The notes: generated by a model not told the origin, from the sequence alone. DNA of 64,000 bases from Paludibacteraceae bacterium (GCA_016285885.1 JAEERP010000004.1:124001-188000); one strand, 5' to 3'; shown: positions 42,981 to 53,191, counted from the first letter of the stretch. Translations and numbers: made by a program.

Positions 42981-44180
42981 ATGAAGATAATTCATATGTT
43001 TTGGAAACAGGTGAAGGAGGGATTGGCGGATATATTCGTCGTCTGGAGGGACGAGTTTTCCCTTGTCATCCATGATGCGGCCATATTGATGCTTTTCCTC
43101 GCGGCTCCTTTACTCTATCCTGTTGTTTATAGCTTAATCTATAGCCATGAGGTGGCTCGTGAGGCCAAGATGGTGGTGGTGGACCAGTGCAATTCTCCTG
43201 AGACGCGTGAGTTCCGCCGCATGTGTGACGCCACGCCGGATATCGAAGTGGTGGGTCTGTGCGCCAACATGCAGGAGGCGCAGGAGGCGTTACGTAGGCG
43301 CGAGGCGTTCGGCATATTGGTTTTCCCCCGAGACTTCTCCAAAGCCTTGGCGCATAAAGAGCATGCGTACGTGCAACTCTACTCCGACATGAGCAGTCTG
43401 CTCTACTATAAATGCTTCCTCCTCAATGTGACGGAGGTCTCCTTGAAGATGAACAAGGACATACAGGTGCGTGACATGAGCAATGCCACCGAACGGGAGG
43501 CAGAGGTCTCCACGACTCCGATAGAGTATGAGGATGTCGCTTTCTTTAACCCCAAGAGCGGTTTCGCCAGTTTCTTGATACCTGGCTTCTTGATGCTCCT
43601 GATCCAGCAGACGTTGATCATCGGTATTTGTGCCTTGGCGGGTAGTATCTATGACAAGAAGATGTACCATGTGCTGGAGCCTATTCTGCGGCATAGACGC
43701 GGCTCGTTCAGGATTATCTTCGGGAAGGCGTTGTGCTACATGATGTTCTACGGAATCATGTGTGCATACTTGTTGTGGGTGATTCCTTGGATGTTCAACC
43801 TGCCACGTATGGGCGACCCATGGAACATCGTCGCCTTCATGCTCCCGTACCTTGCGGCTTGCATCTTCTTCGGAATGTCCATCAGCGTCTTCATCAAGGA
43901 GAAGGAGACGGCCTATGTGCTGATTGTGGCCTCCTCGTTGGTCTTCTTGTTCATTTCTGGCTTGTCATGGCCAGCGGCTTCTGTGCCTTGGTATTGGAAG
44001 GCGCTCAGCTACTTCTTCCCGTCCACCTTCGGGTTGCAGGGCTTTGTGAAGATTAATACGATGGGTGCGACGATTCCGGACTTGCGGACGGAGTGCATCG
44101 GTCTGATCGTGCAGATATGCGTGTACTTCCTGCTTGCCACTCTGGTTTACCGCTATCGGGTGAAGAAGGAGTGCGCATAG
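42981..44180 (+). CDS. ABC-2 type permease, second subunit
   Basis: This 399-residue protein has the same layout as the gene before: an N-terminal helix (HDAAILMLFLAAPLLYPVVY), an extracytoplasmic domain (MVVVDQCNSPETREFRRM) and C-terminal helices with the SWPAASVPWYWKALSYFFPS signature of ABC-2 exporters. I chose ATG 42981 (MKIIHMFWKQVKEG); a TTG at 42939 would add 14 residues. It ends the marR efflux operon, followed by a bidirectional terminator. The substrate is unknown; drugs, bile-type compounds or envelope lipids are all possible. Confidence 0.92.
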   Translation: MKIIHMFWKQVKEGLADIFVVWRDEFSLVIHDAAILMLFLAAPLLYPVVYSLIYSHEVAREAKMVVVDQCNSPETREFRRMCDATPDIEVVGLCANMQEAQEALRRREAFGILVFPRDFSKALAHKEHAYVQLYSDMSSLLYYKCFLLNVTEVSLKMNKDIQVRDMSNATEREAEVSTTPIEYEDVAFFNPKSGFASFLIPGFLMLLIQQTLIIGICALAGSIYDKKMYHVLEPILRHRRGSFRIIFGKALCYMMFYGIMCAYLLWVIPWMFNLPRMGDPWNIVAFMLPYLAACIFFGMSISVFIKEKETAYVLIVASSLVFLFISGLSWPAASVPWYWKALSYFFPSTFGLQGFVKINTMGATIPDLRTECIGLIVQICVYFLLATLVYRYRVKKECA

Positions 44181-44208
44181 TGATAGCGTCTAAAATAGTG
44201 GAATAAAG

Positions 44209-44243
44209 AAGGGAGGACATGACCGAACGGTTTGTCCTCCCTT
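44209..44243. terminator. Bidirectional terminator
   Basis: An 11-bp perfect stem AAGGGAGGACA/TGTCCTCCCTT lies between the convergent efflux operon and LRR gene. T runs are weak. Confidence 0.75.
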
Positions 44244-44264
44244 ACAATTCAGATTATTTGATGT

Positions 44265-47177
44265 TTATTTTCCGTAGAAAACTTTTCCTTCTTTGATGAT
44301 GTGCTTATGTCCGTTCACAATGTAAAGTCCGTCCTGTAGATTCTCATACCAGTTGGTTGACTCCACATTTGTTTTGACGATTTGTCCCCAAAGATTAAAT
44401 ACGTTCACAAGACCGGATTGCACGGAAGAGGTCTCCTCCTGTGCGATTTCATCGAGTATGAATATCTCTTCGTCTGCAGGTAATGACAATTTCCGCAATT
44501 GGCCATCCTCCGATTCTTTTTCTTCGACCGCATAGAGGTATTGCTTGTATTTCGCCCAATCAGGAGCGTTCTTGTAGCGTTGCAGGTATTTGGCAGGTAC
44601 GTAAATCTTGAAATCGTCGGACACATCTCCAAACACGTCCTCTCCAAGGTTACACATTCCGGAAAGAAGCGTCACCTCTGTCAATCCAGATTCTCTGAAT
44701 GCGTCGTCCCCGATATATCGGAGTCTGCTAGGGAGTGTGATGTTCTCAAGTCGGATGCAACTGTAGAAAGCTTTTTCCCCGATGGTGTCGAGACGAGAAT
44801 ATTCTGAGAAACGGATTTCCTGAAGGAAGTAATCGGAGAGACAGACTTGGTCTGCTAATTTGCTGACCATTCGTGGCAATTCGATATATGTGACGTTACT
44901 GCATCGTGAGATGTCCATCAATCCAGATGAGGCACTGGTGACGGTGTATCTTTCTCCTTGATATAGGAAGGAAGCGGGTAAAACAATCTTGCCTATGTTT
45001 TTTTCTCTTCCCACCAAATCTGCTGTTTTAGCAACTGTGTCGATTTTGAAGTAGTATTTGCCGGCATGTACTGTGTTTTTTTGCTCCATATACTTCATCG
45101 TCACATTGATGTGGAGGTCCTTTGTGATGTTTTCCAAATGGATGCTCTTCTGCTCTTCGGAGACTGGTAGGTATTTGCCGTCCATAACGACTTGGTAGGC
45201 GAAATCCCCGAGATGGAGAGCTAACGGAATGTCCGTTTCGTTCCCGTAAACAATGTAAGACTTGTTCAAGACGTAGACATAGGATCTCCAGTATTCCTCG
45301 TTGAATTGGTGCTGCTCAACATATATTGTATAGAAAGGAATTAATTTATCGGCATATTTCTTCCAATTCTCTGCTTTTTTGTATCGCTCCAAAGCGGAAT
45401 ATGGTACCCAAATGACAAGGCTGTCGTTGTCTCCAAATGCGTTTGGCCCAATTTCACAATGATCGGAGAGGATTTTGATTTCATGCAGAGAGGCACATCC
45501 GGCGAAAGCCTCTTCCCCAATGTAAGAGAGGGTGTTCGGCAAGGTGACTTCTTGTAGCCTACTGCAGTAGGCGAATGCCTGATACCCAATCTTCTCTAAA
45601 TTTGCCTGTTCCAGATCAAACTCTAGACTCTCCATGTATTCGAAATCGAAACAACAGATGTCTCCTATTTCTTTGACTGTTAAAGGAATGTGGAGTTTTG
45701 TTATTATCCCTGATTTGGGGTGTTCTCCGAGCAGACTCTCTATTGTCTCTACGGAATAGGTTTCGCCATTGTGCTCTATGCTGTAAGGCACCTGAAGATT
45801 TCCTCCACCTTGGAACATCCTTCTTCCTCTGATGAGTGCGGTGTGCTCCTCTGGGTTGATCGTGTACAGGATGCCATCTATCGAGAGGTAGTTTTTCTCT
45901 GCTTCCTCTTTGGTGAGATATCTTAGGAGATGGTCACTATCCACGTTCTCTAGCGTGAATATGGTGATGTTGTTTTTCTCCACGCTGTCTCTCAGGTTTC
46001 TTCCGTCCAAACTGATTTCATCCACGATGGTGGAGGTTGTTTTCCTGAGCTCAAATTGGATATCTTTTCCTTCTCCGTAGATGAAGGTGGTTATGTCATA
46101 GGATCCATCTTCCATCATCCCTTCATACCAATCTTCTCTGTAGTATCTTGGCTGTAGGATAATACGGTAGTATGGGTGTATTTTGTCGGCTTGCTTGTTC
46201 CAATTCGGAGCTGATTTGTATTTTCCCACTTCCGTGTGGCTCACATATATGTTGAAACGTGAGTTCGTGTTGTTGAAGACGTTTTTCCCTGATGGAATAG
46301 GCTCTCCCTCGTAGTTGAGTCCGGGGTCGAGGATTCCGAACTTGCCTCTATAATCCAAGATCTTAACAGTGTCCAAGGCTGTACATCTCATGAAACAACT
46401 GTCCCCGATGATTGACTCTTGGTCATCCCATTGTTTGATGGTGATGTTTTGAACTGACTGACAATACATGAAACATTTGCTGCGGATAATCTTAGGGGAA
46501 TTGATTTCCAAGTTTTTGATGTTTCTGCAGTTGTAGAAGGCATATGTGCCGAAGTCGCAGTTGAATGAGAATGTGATGTCTTCGATCGAGGTGCAGTTGT
46601 AGAATGCTTTCTCTCCGAATGCTTTTACATATGACAGATCAAAGGCTCCTTCCAAACTTGTGCAGTTGGCGAAAGCGTAGGCTCCAATCGTGTCGCGCGG
46701 TGTATATCCTTCGATGGACTTCAGTTTCTTGCAACCATAGAAGGTGTAATCTTTGATGGTTACATTTCTGTTCCTGTTAAATATTACCCTCTCGATGTTT
46801 GCGCAACCGTAGAATGCCCCTTCTCCAAGGTGTTCCAATTCCGGACGAAGGGAAACGAATTGCAGTTGAGCGCAGTGTCCGAATGCGTAGTCTTCTATTG
46901 ATTTTACACTTTCCGGCACGTTCACTTCCTTTATGCTCGGGTTTCTGTAAAATGCTTTGGACGTGATTTCCGTAACGGTGTAGGTGCCGCTATTGCATTG
47001 AATGGATGATGGAATGTAGTAAATCCCCTGATCCACATTCCTGCCGTTGATGAGAGCGGCGGTCATTTTCCTCTCGTCGATGTCGTACTTGACATTCTCT
47101 ACGGTGACGACCTTCGCCGCCATAGATTGTGCCACAAGTGTTACCATGAGGCACATGATCGTTTTTTTTAAATTCAT
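44265..47177 (-). CDS. BspA-like leucine-rich-repeat surface protein with T9SS sorting domain
   Basis: This 970-residue secreted protein has a signal peptide (CLMVTLVAQSMAAK) and three copies of one module. Each opens with a strand motif (TAALINGR 39-46, TALIRGR 446-452, TADLVGR 718-724). LRR_5 repeats of the BspA type follow (IGEEAFAGCASLHEIKI). Each LRR block closes with a cap of the form IYVPxxxLxRYKxAPxW (310-326, about 590-606 and 858-874). Modules 1 and 2 then add a beta domain of about 100 residues. The C terminus (GLVNVFNLWGQIVKTN, then LYIVNGHKHIIKEGKVFYGK) is a T9SS type A sorting domain. BspA proteins bind host or matrix proteins, but the ligand here is unknown. Confidence 0.93.
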   Translation of the reverse strand: MNLKKTIMCLMVTLVAQSMAAKVVTVENVKYDIDERKMTAALINGRNVDQGIYYIPSSIQCNSGTYTVTEITSKAFYRNPSIKEVNVPESVKSIEDYAFGHCAQLQFVSLRPELEHLGEGAFYGCANIERVIFNRNRNVTIKDYTFYGCKKLKSIEGYTPRDTIGAYAFANCTSLEGAFDLSYVKAFGEKAFYNCTSIEDITFSFNCDFGTYAFYNCRNIKNLEINSPKIIRSKCFMYCQSVQNITIKQWDDQESIIGDSCFMRCTALDTVKILDYRGKFGILDPGLNYEGEPIPSGKNVFNNTNSRFNIYVSHTEVGKYKSAPNWNKQADKIHPYYRIILQPRYYREDWYEGMMEDGSYDITTFIYGEGKDIQFELRKTTSTIVDEISLDGRNLRDSVEKNNITIFTLENVDSDHLLRYLTKEEAEKNYLSIDGILYTINPEEHTALIRGRRMFQGGGNLQVPYSIEHNGETYSVETIESLLGEHPKSGIITKLHIPLTVKEIGDICCFDFEYMESLEFDLEQANLEKIGYQAFAYCSRLQEVTLPNTLSYIGEEAFAGCASLHEIKILSDHCEIGPNAFGDNDSLVIWVPYSALERYKKAENWKKYADKLIPFYTIYVEQHQFNEEYWRSYVYVLNKSYIVYGNETDIPLALHLGDFAYQVVMDGKYLPVSEEQKSIHLENITKDLHINVTMKYMEQKNTVHAGKYYFKIDTVAKTADLVGREKNIGKIVLPASFLYQGERYTVTSASSGLMDISRCSNVTYIELPRMVSKLADQVCLSDYFLQEIRFSEYSRLDTIGEKAFYSCIRLENITLPSRLRYIGDDAFRESGLTEVTLLSGMCNLGEDVFGDVSDDFKIYVPAKYLQRYKNAPDWAKYKQYLYAVEEKESEDGQLRKLSLPADEEIFILDEIAQEETSSVQSGLVNVFNLWGQIVKTNVESTNWYENLQDGLYIVNGHKHIIKEGKVFYGK

Positions 47178-47566
47178 TTTAGTTTAAATAATTAATGATA
47201 GGGAATAACTTAACGCATCAATATACAACCAATTATCAGTTTGGTAAGCGAATGGCTTGTGCCTTTATGGTATTAGCGATAGATAAAGTAACACTGAATT
47301 TTGTCGCTAAATCTAAACTGAAAAATCGTGCGCAAGTTAATGAATATCTTATAAATACACAATGGTTAAATTGAAAAAACTCATTTTGGCATATTGGAAT
47401 TGTCAAGAGCGTATGAAATGCTTTATATTGTTGGTGGTAAGAATATTGTATGTTCTGGAATCGTGTATGTCGTAAAAAAAACAGGTTGCTTCAATTTTAA
47501 AACGGAAGAAAATATGAGATATTAAAAAAAAACTATATATTTGTTATATTCGTTAACAAATCAAAA
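47178..47566. other. AT-rich divergent intergenic region
   Basis: These 389 bases lie between the divergent LRR and beta-propeller genes. Apart from the -7 element of the latter at 47536 I see no gene, repeat or structured RNA. A clear promoter for the LRR gene could not be picked out. Confidence 0.5.
47536..47543 (+). promoter_or_regulatory. -7 element of the beta-propeller gene
   Basis: TATATTTG fits TAnnTTTG and lies 23 bases before the ATG. The -33 box is not recognisable. Confidence 0.4.
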
Positions 47567-49426
47567 ATGTATATGAGAGGAATTTTTACTGCCACAATGT
47601 TGGCTTTGGCTGCTTTTGCGAATGCGCAGACTGTAGCATGGGAAGTGCCTGTTAATGGCAAAGCGGAGAGGATTTTCTTCAATGGGTTCACGCAGACTCC
47701 AATCGTTGAGATGAGTGATAATTTCGTTGGAATCGATGCGGAGAAGAGTACGACCGCATGGACGATTCAGAAGGCTAAGGGAAACGAAAACCTGAAGAAG
47801 GCTGCGAAGGTCGCTGCGTTGACTGGTAACAGTAGCGAGGCGAGTATGATGAACAAGTTCGAGAAACAAATCTACCAGGAAGTTGACTGGACGCATTTCG
47901 TGTTCGTAGGTGACAGGGTGATTGATGTTGTGACCGGCGAGACGATCATCGAAGGTGTTCGTGAGATTCAGGCAAGCGATGTTATCCCTGAACTGAATAT
48001 CGCACTTGTCCGCATAGATGGCACAGATAAGAACGTGTCACTCCATGCGATTGATATCGCGACGAACAAGGTGCTTTGGAAGTTTGCGTTGCCTAAGCCA
48101 AAGAAGGCAATCGCGGCTAACTTGCTTCTAGACATGGCGATGGTTCAGTGTAGACCAGGTCTCTCCGCTGACGGAAATGTTATCTACGGTTTCGACCAGT
48201 TCCTATATCTGATCGATGCGAAAACGGGTAACAAGAAGTGGGAAAACCAATCCAAGCCGGAAGTTTATTTGATTGATAATTCAAGCAAATATATCTTCTC
48301 CATCGAAAGTGGCTTGAAGAAAATCCATTTGGTGGACGCTAAGACGGGTAAGGATGTGTGGGCTCAGCCTATGAAACTTTCCGCACCATTCGCGGAACTT
48401 ATTCAAATCGACAACACGCAGGCGATCATCGCTTCGGATGCGGAGGTGAACATCATCGACATCAAGGCTGGTAACAAGAAGTGGAAGAAAAGTTTCTCCG
48501 CGCCATTCTATAAGAGCGCCGAGGTGACGAATGAGGGTATCCGCATCTGCTACGGTAACAAGATCCAAATGGTCAACAAGTCAACTGGTGAGAAGGTTTG
48601 GAAAAAGCCAATCGAACTCGATGGTGTTGATGAGAGCAAGTCTCCTCAGGTCGAGAAACAATACAAGAGCACTTATTCCATCATGACGAACAACCGTCTG
48701 TTGGTTTACGACAAGGAGACCAACAAGCGTAAGTTCAAGTTGGATCTATCTCCTACAGATCGTGTCGCATATGACGATGCTACCGGCAAGATCGTCGCAT
48801 TGAGCGGAAAGAAGGTATATGTGATCGATCCGGACGCTGACGCGAAGTTGCCTGCTGTTGTCACCAAGGTGGATGACCCTTCCACGATCTCTGGTCTTAA
48901 GGTGTCTGAAAACGGATACTTCATCTATGGCGCTAAAGAGTATGTTATGATCGGTAAGGATAAGAGCGTGATCGCTCAGAAGGTGTTCCCTCAGTTGAAG
49001 ACTGGCCGTGGCGCTAACGCTGCTTTGCTTGCCGCATCTATCTACAACGGAATCAAGAGCGTTAAGGTCACTGCCACAGACGGGAATGGCCAGGTGGTGG
49101 CTGAGTCTGGATTATTCTGCTCCGCAGCCGAGGCTGATCAACATGGACGTGCTTGGGAGGCTCAGAAGAACTTGCGCCACAAGATGAAGGACAACGAGAA
49201 GGCGAAAAAGGCTGCTAGAGCTACTGACGACTTGTCTATCTTCATGACTTCTGAGAAGGTGAACGGTGACGAGTTGGTTCAGTTGGTTGTTGTTGACCAA
49301 AATACAGGAAAGGAAGTTAAGTCTTTCCGTTTGAGCGACGATAAGAATGTCGTATATGAAATTGATTTCAACTCAAACACTGTCTATGCGGTAGACGGAG
49401 GAAAGTTGAGGGCTATTAAATACTAA
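47567..49426 (+). CDS. Secreted PQQ-like beta-propeller protein
   Basis: This 619-residue protein has a signal peptide (GIFTATMLALAAFANAQ) and repeated propeller blades of the PQQ/BamB type. They are seen as IDAKTGNKKWENQ, VDAKTGKDVWAQPM, IDIKAGNKKWKKSF, VNKSTGEKVWKKPI and VDQNTGKEVKSFRL. No PQQ-dehydrogenase active-site cluster and no T9SS tail are seen, so it is probably a periplasmic binding or scaffold protein. The exact family is not recognised. A second ATG at 47573 is also possible. It is a single-gene unit ending at a strong hairpin. Confidence 0.87.
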   Translation: MYMRGIFTATMLALAAFANAQTVAWEVPVNGKAERIFFNGFTQTPIVEMSDNFVGIDAEKSTTAWTIQKAKGNENLKKAAKVAALTGNSSEASMMNKFEKQIYQEVDWTHFVFVGDRVIDVVTGETIIEGVREIQASDVIPELNIALVRIDGTDKNVSLHAIDIATNKVLWKFALPKPKKAIAANLLLDMAMVQCRPGLSADGNVIYGFDQFLYLIDAKTGNKKWENQSKPEVYLIDNSSKYIFSIESGLKKIHLVDAKTGKDVWAQPMKLSAPFAELIQIDNTQAIIASDAEVNIIDIKAGNKKWKKSFSAPFYKSAEVTNEGIRICYGNKIQMVNKSTGEKVWKKPIELDGVDESKSPQVEKQYKSTYSIMTNNRLLVYDKETNKRKFKLDLSPTDRVAYDDATGKIVALSGKKVYVIDPDADAKLPAVVTKVDDPSTISGLKVSENGYFIYGAKEYVMIGKDKSVIAQKVFPQLKTGRGANAALLAASIYNGIKSVKVTATDGNGQVVAESGLFCSAAEADQHGRAWEAQKNLRHKMKDNEKAKKAARATDDLSIFMTSEKVNGDELVQLVVVDQNTGKEVKSFRLSDDKNVVYEIDFNSNTVYAVDGGKLRAIKY

Positions 49427-49486
49427 GCTTTTCTGAGTTGGGTTCCGCTATTTGAGGGGGGGAATCCTTTCGGAACTTTCATGTAA

Positions 49487-49518
49487 AAGGGGATGTGCCC
49501 AACACGGCACATCCCCTT
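49487..49518. terminator. Bidirectional terminator
   Basis: A perfect 13-bp stem AAGGGGATGTGCC/GGCACATCCCCTT with loop CAACAC lies between the convergent beta-propeller and xylanase genes. Confidence 0.85.
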
Positions 49519-49542
49519 CTGTTTGTTTTCAAAATTTGGAGT

Positions 49543-51594
49543 CTATTTACAGATGAACTTGGAAGCCTTGCCTGTTGTGGTGTTTTGCAGAGCATAGACT
49601 CCTTTGTTGCCTGTTGTCTGTTTTACTTTCTCGTTTAGGTCGCCTCCGTCGTAGGTTACCTCGCCGAGGATTTCACCCATCATGGAGATCACGGTATATG
49701 TTCCGAATTCGATGTCGTTTGGAGTGATTTCGATGCCTGAGGTTGAGCAGGTCTGGCAAGCGAACTTAACCTTGTCGATGTTGACATAGTCGCCCGTGAT
49801 GGTGAATCTGATGGTTTGCTCACCTTCATCGTAGAGCTCCATGTCGGTCTTCACGTCGGTGTAAGTGTCCCAATCTTCCCCTGTAGGTACGCTGATCTTA
49901 GCGGAGGAGTTCCCGCAGCTGATCTTGAAGCCTGAGTTGCTTGATCCGGAAGATACGGTCGCCGAAACGGTGTATGTGCCAGCTTGCTCGATGTTCACTG
50001 TATATTCCAACCACTCGTCGCTCTTCGTGTAGCCGATGGCGTAGCCTCCGTTTCCTTTTACGATGTCCACACCACCATTGTCGGAGCGGTAGCCATTGCT
50101 GTCTCCTTCGTCGGTGCCGTCGGAGTCGTATGATGCCACACCGTTACATCCCTTGTCGAAGTCTTCCGCCTCGATTGTGCCTGGAATCTGTATGGCTGAT
50201 CCTGAGAATGGAGCTCTTGCCTCGCATACAGTGATGGATTTCTTGATCTCTTTGCTATCCCCGCTGGTGCTTTGTACAGTGACGAGGATCTCCAGATCGC
50301 CGGCCTTTTCCGCCACGTATACCCATTTCCCGTTCTCGTTGTTCACGGTATTTCCGTCCACCTTCACTATAATGTTGCTGATGCTTCCTTCGGTGGTTGA
50401 AGCCTCTACGCTGATGGTCAACTTGTCTCCTACGGAGATAGCGTCCGCCGAGAGTTCCACGTTAGCCTTGAGTTTGGATGCCGTACCGCAGAATGGGCTC
50501 TGTGCGTTCTTGGCGGCGTCGCTCTTCATGTAGTTCTCCAACCATGTGAATGCTGAACGTTTCTTGCAATCCCTAACCAATCCGGAGCATCCGTTGGTAA
50601 CCCATGTGTGTCCGTAGATCCAACCCCATAGGGTGACACCTGCTACGTAGTCGGCCTCCCACATGATAGGGAACTGCTCCTTGTAACGCGTCTCGAATGT
50701 TGCGTCGTCGCTTTTGGCGATATCATACTCAGTGATGTACTGAGGCAATTGCGTCTTGTTGTGGATCTCCTCCAATGCGCTCCTGAATTGGCTGCCGCTC
50801 ATGTCGTTCAAGTCGTGCGCTTGGTTACCCGCTGCGTCGATAGGTGCGCCGCAAGCCTTCAAACCGTTGACAAGGTTGATGAACTCGGTCTTTTGCCACT
50901 GGAACGTGTTGTAGTCGTTGTAGATGAGGATGGCATTTGGCCAACGGTCACGCGCCAGACGGAACGCTTCCGCGATCCATTGGTAGGAGTTGGTGTTAGG
51001 GTAGCCATTCGTGTTGCAGTTGTAGCTAGGCCTTGTGCCGGTCTCCTTTTGTGCCCTATCCTCCGCAAGAGAACCCAATGCCTGGATAATCTTTGTGGAC
51101 TTGTAAGGGGAGTGGTAATCTCCGCCGGAATAGATGGCCTCGTTCACCACGTCGATGATCTCGAGGTTCGGGAAGTGCTTCTTGCACTCGTCGTACCATT
51201 CGATGATGGCCTTCTTGGTGTCGTCGACGCTTAGGCTCTCGATCCAGTTCGGGTGTTGGCTTCCCCAGATGAGGGCGTGGAATTTGAAGATGATTCCATG
51301 ATCCTGACAATACTTGTAGGTCCTGTCAGGACTTGACCAGTTGAATCTTCCCCAACCACTGTGCACGGAGCCCCACTTGGTGGCGTTCTCGCACGTGATT
51401 TGGTTCCAGTAGTCAGCGAAAACAAGGTTGCAATCACTGTAGTCACATTGCTCTCCCGTGCTCCAATCTTTGGTAGTCGTGATGTTACCTAAGAACTTAC
51501 ACGGATTGTCCTTCGCCAATTGGGCAAAGGATGAACTGCTTGTCAGGATGCCCAGTGCGAACACTGTGGCTGTTTTGATAAAATGTGTTTTCAT
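49543..51594 (-). CDS. GH10 endo-beta-1,4-xylanase with CBM6 and T9SS sorting domain
   Basis: This secreted 683-residue enzyme should cut the xylan backbone. Residues 1-24 are a signal peptide. The GH10 domain spans about 28-360, with acid/base Glu152 in IDVVNEAIYSG and nucleophile Glu289 in QYITEYDIAKS; WNQITCENATKWG and FKFHALIWGSQHPNW are substrate-binding motifs. An Ig-like linker (about 375-455) leads to a CBM6 (about 465-615; IPGTIEAEDFDKG, YTKSDEWLEYTVNI, YVNIDKVKF). The last 60 or so residues (YTVISMMGEILGEVTYDG ... ASKFICK) are a T9SS sorting domain. With the GH9 enzyme 1.7 kb away it suggests a plant cell-wall diet. Confidence 0.96.
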   Translation of the reverse strand: MKTHFIKTATVFALGILTSSSSFAQLAKDNPCKFLGNITTTKDWSTGEQCDYSDCNLVFADYWNQITCENATKWGSVHSGWGRFNWSSPDRTYKYCQDHGIIFKFHALIWGSQHPNWIESLSVDDTKKAIIEWYDECKKHFPNLEIIDVVNEAIYSGGDYHSPYKSTKIIQALGSLAEDRAQKETGTRPSYNCNTNGYPNTNSYQWIAEAFRLARDRWPNAILIYNDYNTFQWQKTEFINLVNGLKACGAPIDAAGNQAHDLNDMSGSQFRSALEEIHNKTQLPQYITEYDIAKSDDATFETRYKEQFPIMWEADYVAGVTLWGWIYGHTWVTNGCSGLVRDCKKRSAFTWLENYMKSDAAKNAQSPFCGTASKLKANVELSADAISVGDKLTISVEASTTEGSISNIIVKVDGNTVNNENGKWVYVAEKAGDLEILVTVQSTSGDSKEIKKSITVCEARAPFSGSAIQIPGTIEAEDFDKGCNGVASYDSDGTDEGDSNGYRSDNGGVDIVKGNGGYAIGYTKSDEWLEYTVNIEQAGTYTVSATVSSGSSNSGFKISCGNSSAKISVPTGEDWDTYTDVKTDMELYDEGEQTIRFTITGDYVNIDKVKFACQTCSTSGIEITPNDIEFGTYTVISMMGEILGEVTYDGGDLNEKVKQTTGNKGVYALQNTTTGKASKFICK

Positions 51595-51813
51595 TTTTTG
51601 GTAATATTTTATATTAATATTCTTGGTGATGAGGGCTCGATCTGCTCATGGAATTTTCTTGCCTCATCGTTTCTTGCTTACGATGGCAAACATAGTCATT
51701 TGGCAGATGTGCGGATGTGAAATATGATTCAAATACTTGAACAATCGGTTCAAAAAACAGGTTCCGGCTGGTGAAAGGCCAGTCGTCTTCAGTGTGTTGT
51801 GCCCGGGGACGGT

Positions 51814-53091
51814 CTAATGCTGGAAATGGTAGCTGAATCCGAAGGAGAGCTGCTCCTGTATCTGTATTTTTGCGTCTTCGTTTTTCGGTGTGTTGTCGAA
51901 TCGCATGATGAGGGAGAGCCTAGTGCTTAGGAATCGGTTGATGGCGAATCTGCCGACGGTCTCCCAGTTGAACTCGATGTTCCTACAATCATAGGAACTG
52001 AATAGGTCGAAGTCTGATGTGATAATGATCTCTTTAGAGAATTTCCAGTCGAGCGTTGCCTGTATCAGGTAGCCTGGATATCCTTTATGGTAATGGAAAC
52101 TGTCTATGCCGACGCTTAGAGGGTCTATCTCCGAATGGTGGGTGATGGCGATAACCTTATAGCTCAATGGCGAGAATGTTACCTTTGTGCTTTTGTTGTG
52201 TCGGTAATTCAAACCTGCGCCAAAGAAGCAGCGGGTCGGGGAGAGGAATGACGTAACCACATCGTCGGAGTTCGTCTTCTTGTATCCCTTGAAGAAAGAG
52301 GTGTTGAAGTCTATCGTCACATCGTAGTATACCTTCGGAGAGAAGGATGTCTTATATCCGATTCTGGACTTTATCCTGAACAAATCGTTGTTGATACGGA
52401 TGGCCCGGAGGGTGTCTTCGATCGTATTGTAAAAACCGATTTTCACGTCGAGCTCGTTCTCCCATCTCCATCGTCCTTTTTCGTAATTGGCACGGTAATC
52501 CAAGATGGAGATGAAGGTGGCGTTCGGCGTTCCTCCCTTGTGCCAGTTGTCCGTCACGTAGTATTGGGAGAATTGGACGGAAAGGTTACCGGAGAGTTTC
52601 CATGGCTCATTCTCCCTTGTCTTTTTAGGTTGTTCAAGTATGAAAGGCATGGGGAGCAACTGCGGTTCGTCCACACCCTCCACCTGGAGGCGTTTCTCCT
52701 CCTCCTGTACATAGTTCAGTGTCTTGTCGAACTGGTGCAGGTTATAGAACTCGATCAGGTCAGGTCGGGTGATGGTGATATAATGGACGGAGCGGTTCTC
52801 TATCTTGTTCTGCACCATCATGCTGTCGAACCTCTTCTCCAATGCAAGTTTGGGCAGGCTAGGTTCTTCTTTCTGGTATGCTATTCTGTACGGGAGCGAA
52901 AAAGGGACCAGGTCGAACGCGTGTAGCGAGTCGAATACGAGGACGGGCAGGTAATTGGACTCGTCTATCGTGATGGAGTCGGTCAGGTCTATCTGAAATA
53001 ACGATGCTTCCTTATCCGCCTTCGCAGGGAGGGCGGAAAGAAAAAAAATTAAAATGATTATTGTCCTGAAATGGAATAACTTCCGACGCAT
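51814..53091 (-). CDS. DUF3078-type outer-membrane protein
   Basis: This 425-residue protein has a signal peptide (TIIILIFFLSALPAKA). After an N-terminal region of about 130 residues come repeated amphipathic strands of an outer-membrane barrel. WKLSGNLSVQFSQYYVTDNW and KGGTPNATFISILDYRANYE are typical of DUF3078 proteins, and the terminal aromatic stretch (LSFGFSYHFQH) fits a barrel. The function of the family is unknown. It is divergent from the GH9 gene, but its lack of CBM or SusC/D features gives no direct link with polysaccharide uptake. Confidence 0.87.
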   Translation of the reverse strand: MRRKLFHFRTIIILIFFLSALPAKADKEASLFQIDLTDSITIDESNYLPVLVFDSLHAFDLVPFSLPYRIAYQKEEPSLPKLALEKRFDSMMVQNKIENRSVHYITITRPDLIEFYNLHQFDKTLNYVQEEEKRLQVEGVDEPQLLPMPFILEQPKKTRENEPWKLSGNLSVQFSQYYVTDNWHKGGTPNATFISILDYRANYEKGRWRWENELDVKIGFYNTIEDTLRAIRINNDLFRIKSRIGYKTSFSPKVYYDVTIDFNTSFFKGYKKTNSDDVVTSFLSPTRCFFGAGLNYRHNKSTKVTFSPLSYKVIAITHHSEIDPLSVGIDSFHYHKGYPGYLIQATLDWKFSKEIIITSDFDLFSSYDCRNIEFNWETVGRFAINRFLSTRLSLIMRFDNTPKNEDAKIQIQEQLSFGFSYHFQH

Positions 53092-53191
53092 CGCTACACA
53101 TTCCTGATTTAAGCGCGAAGTTAATCATTATATTTGGGAGTTGAACTTGTTGGTTCATAAAAAGAAATGTGATTCTGTATTGTTTTTTTCT

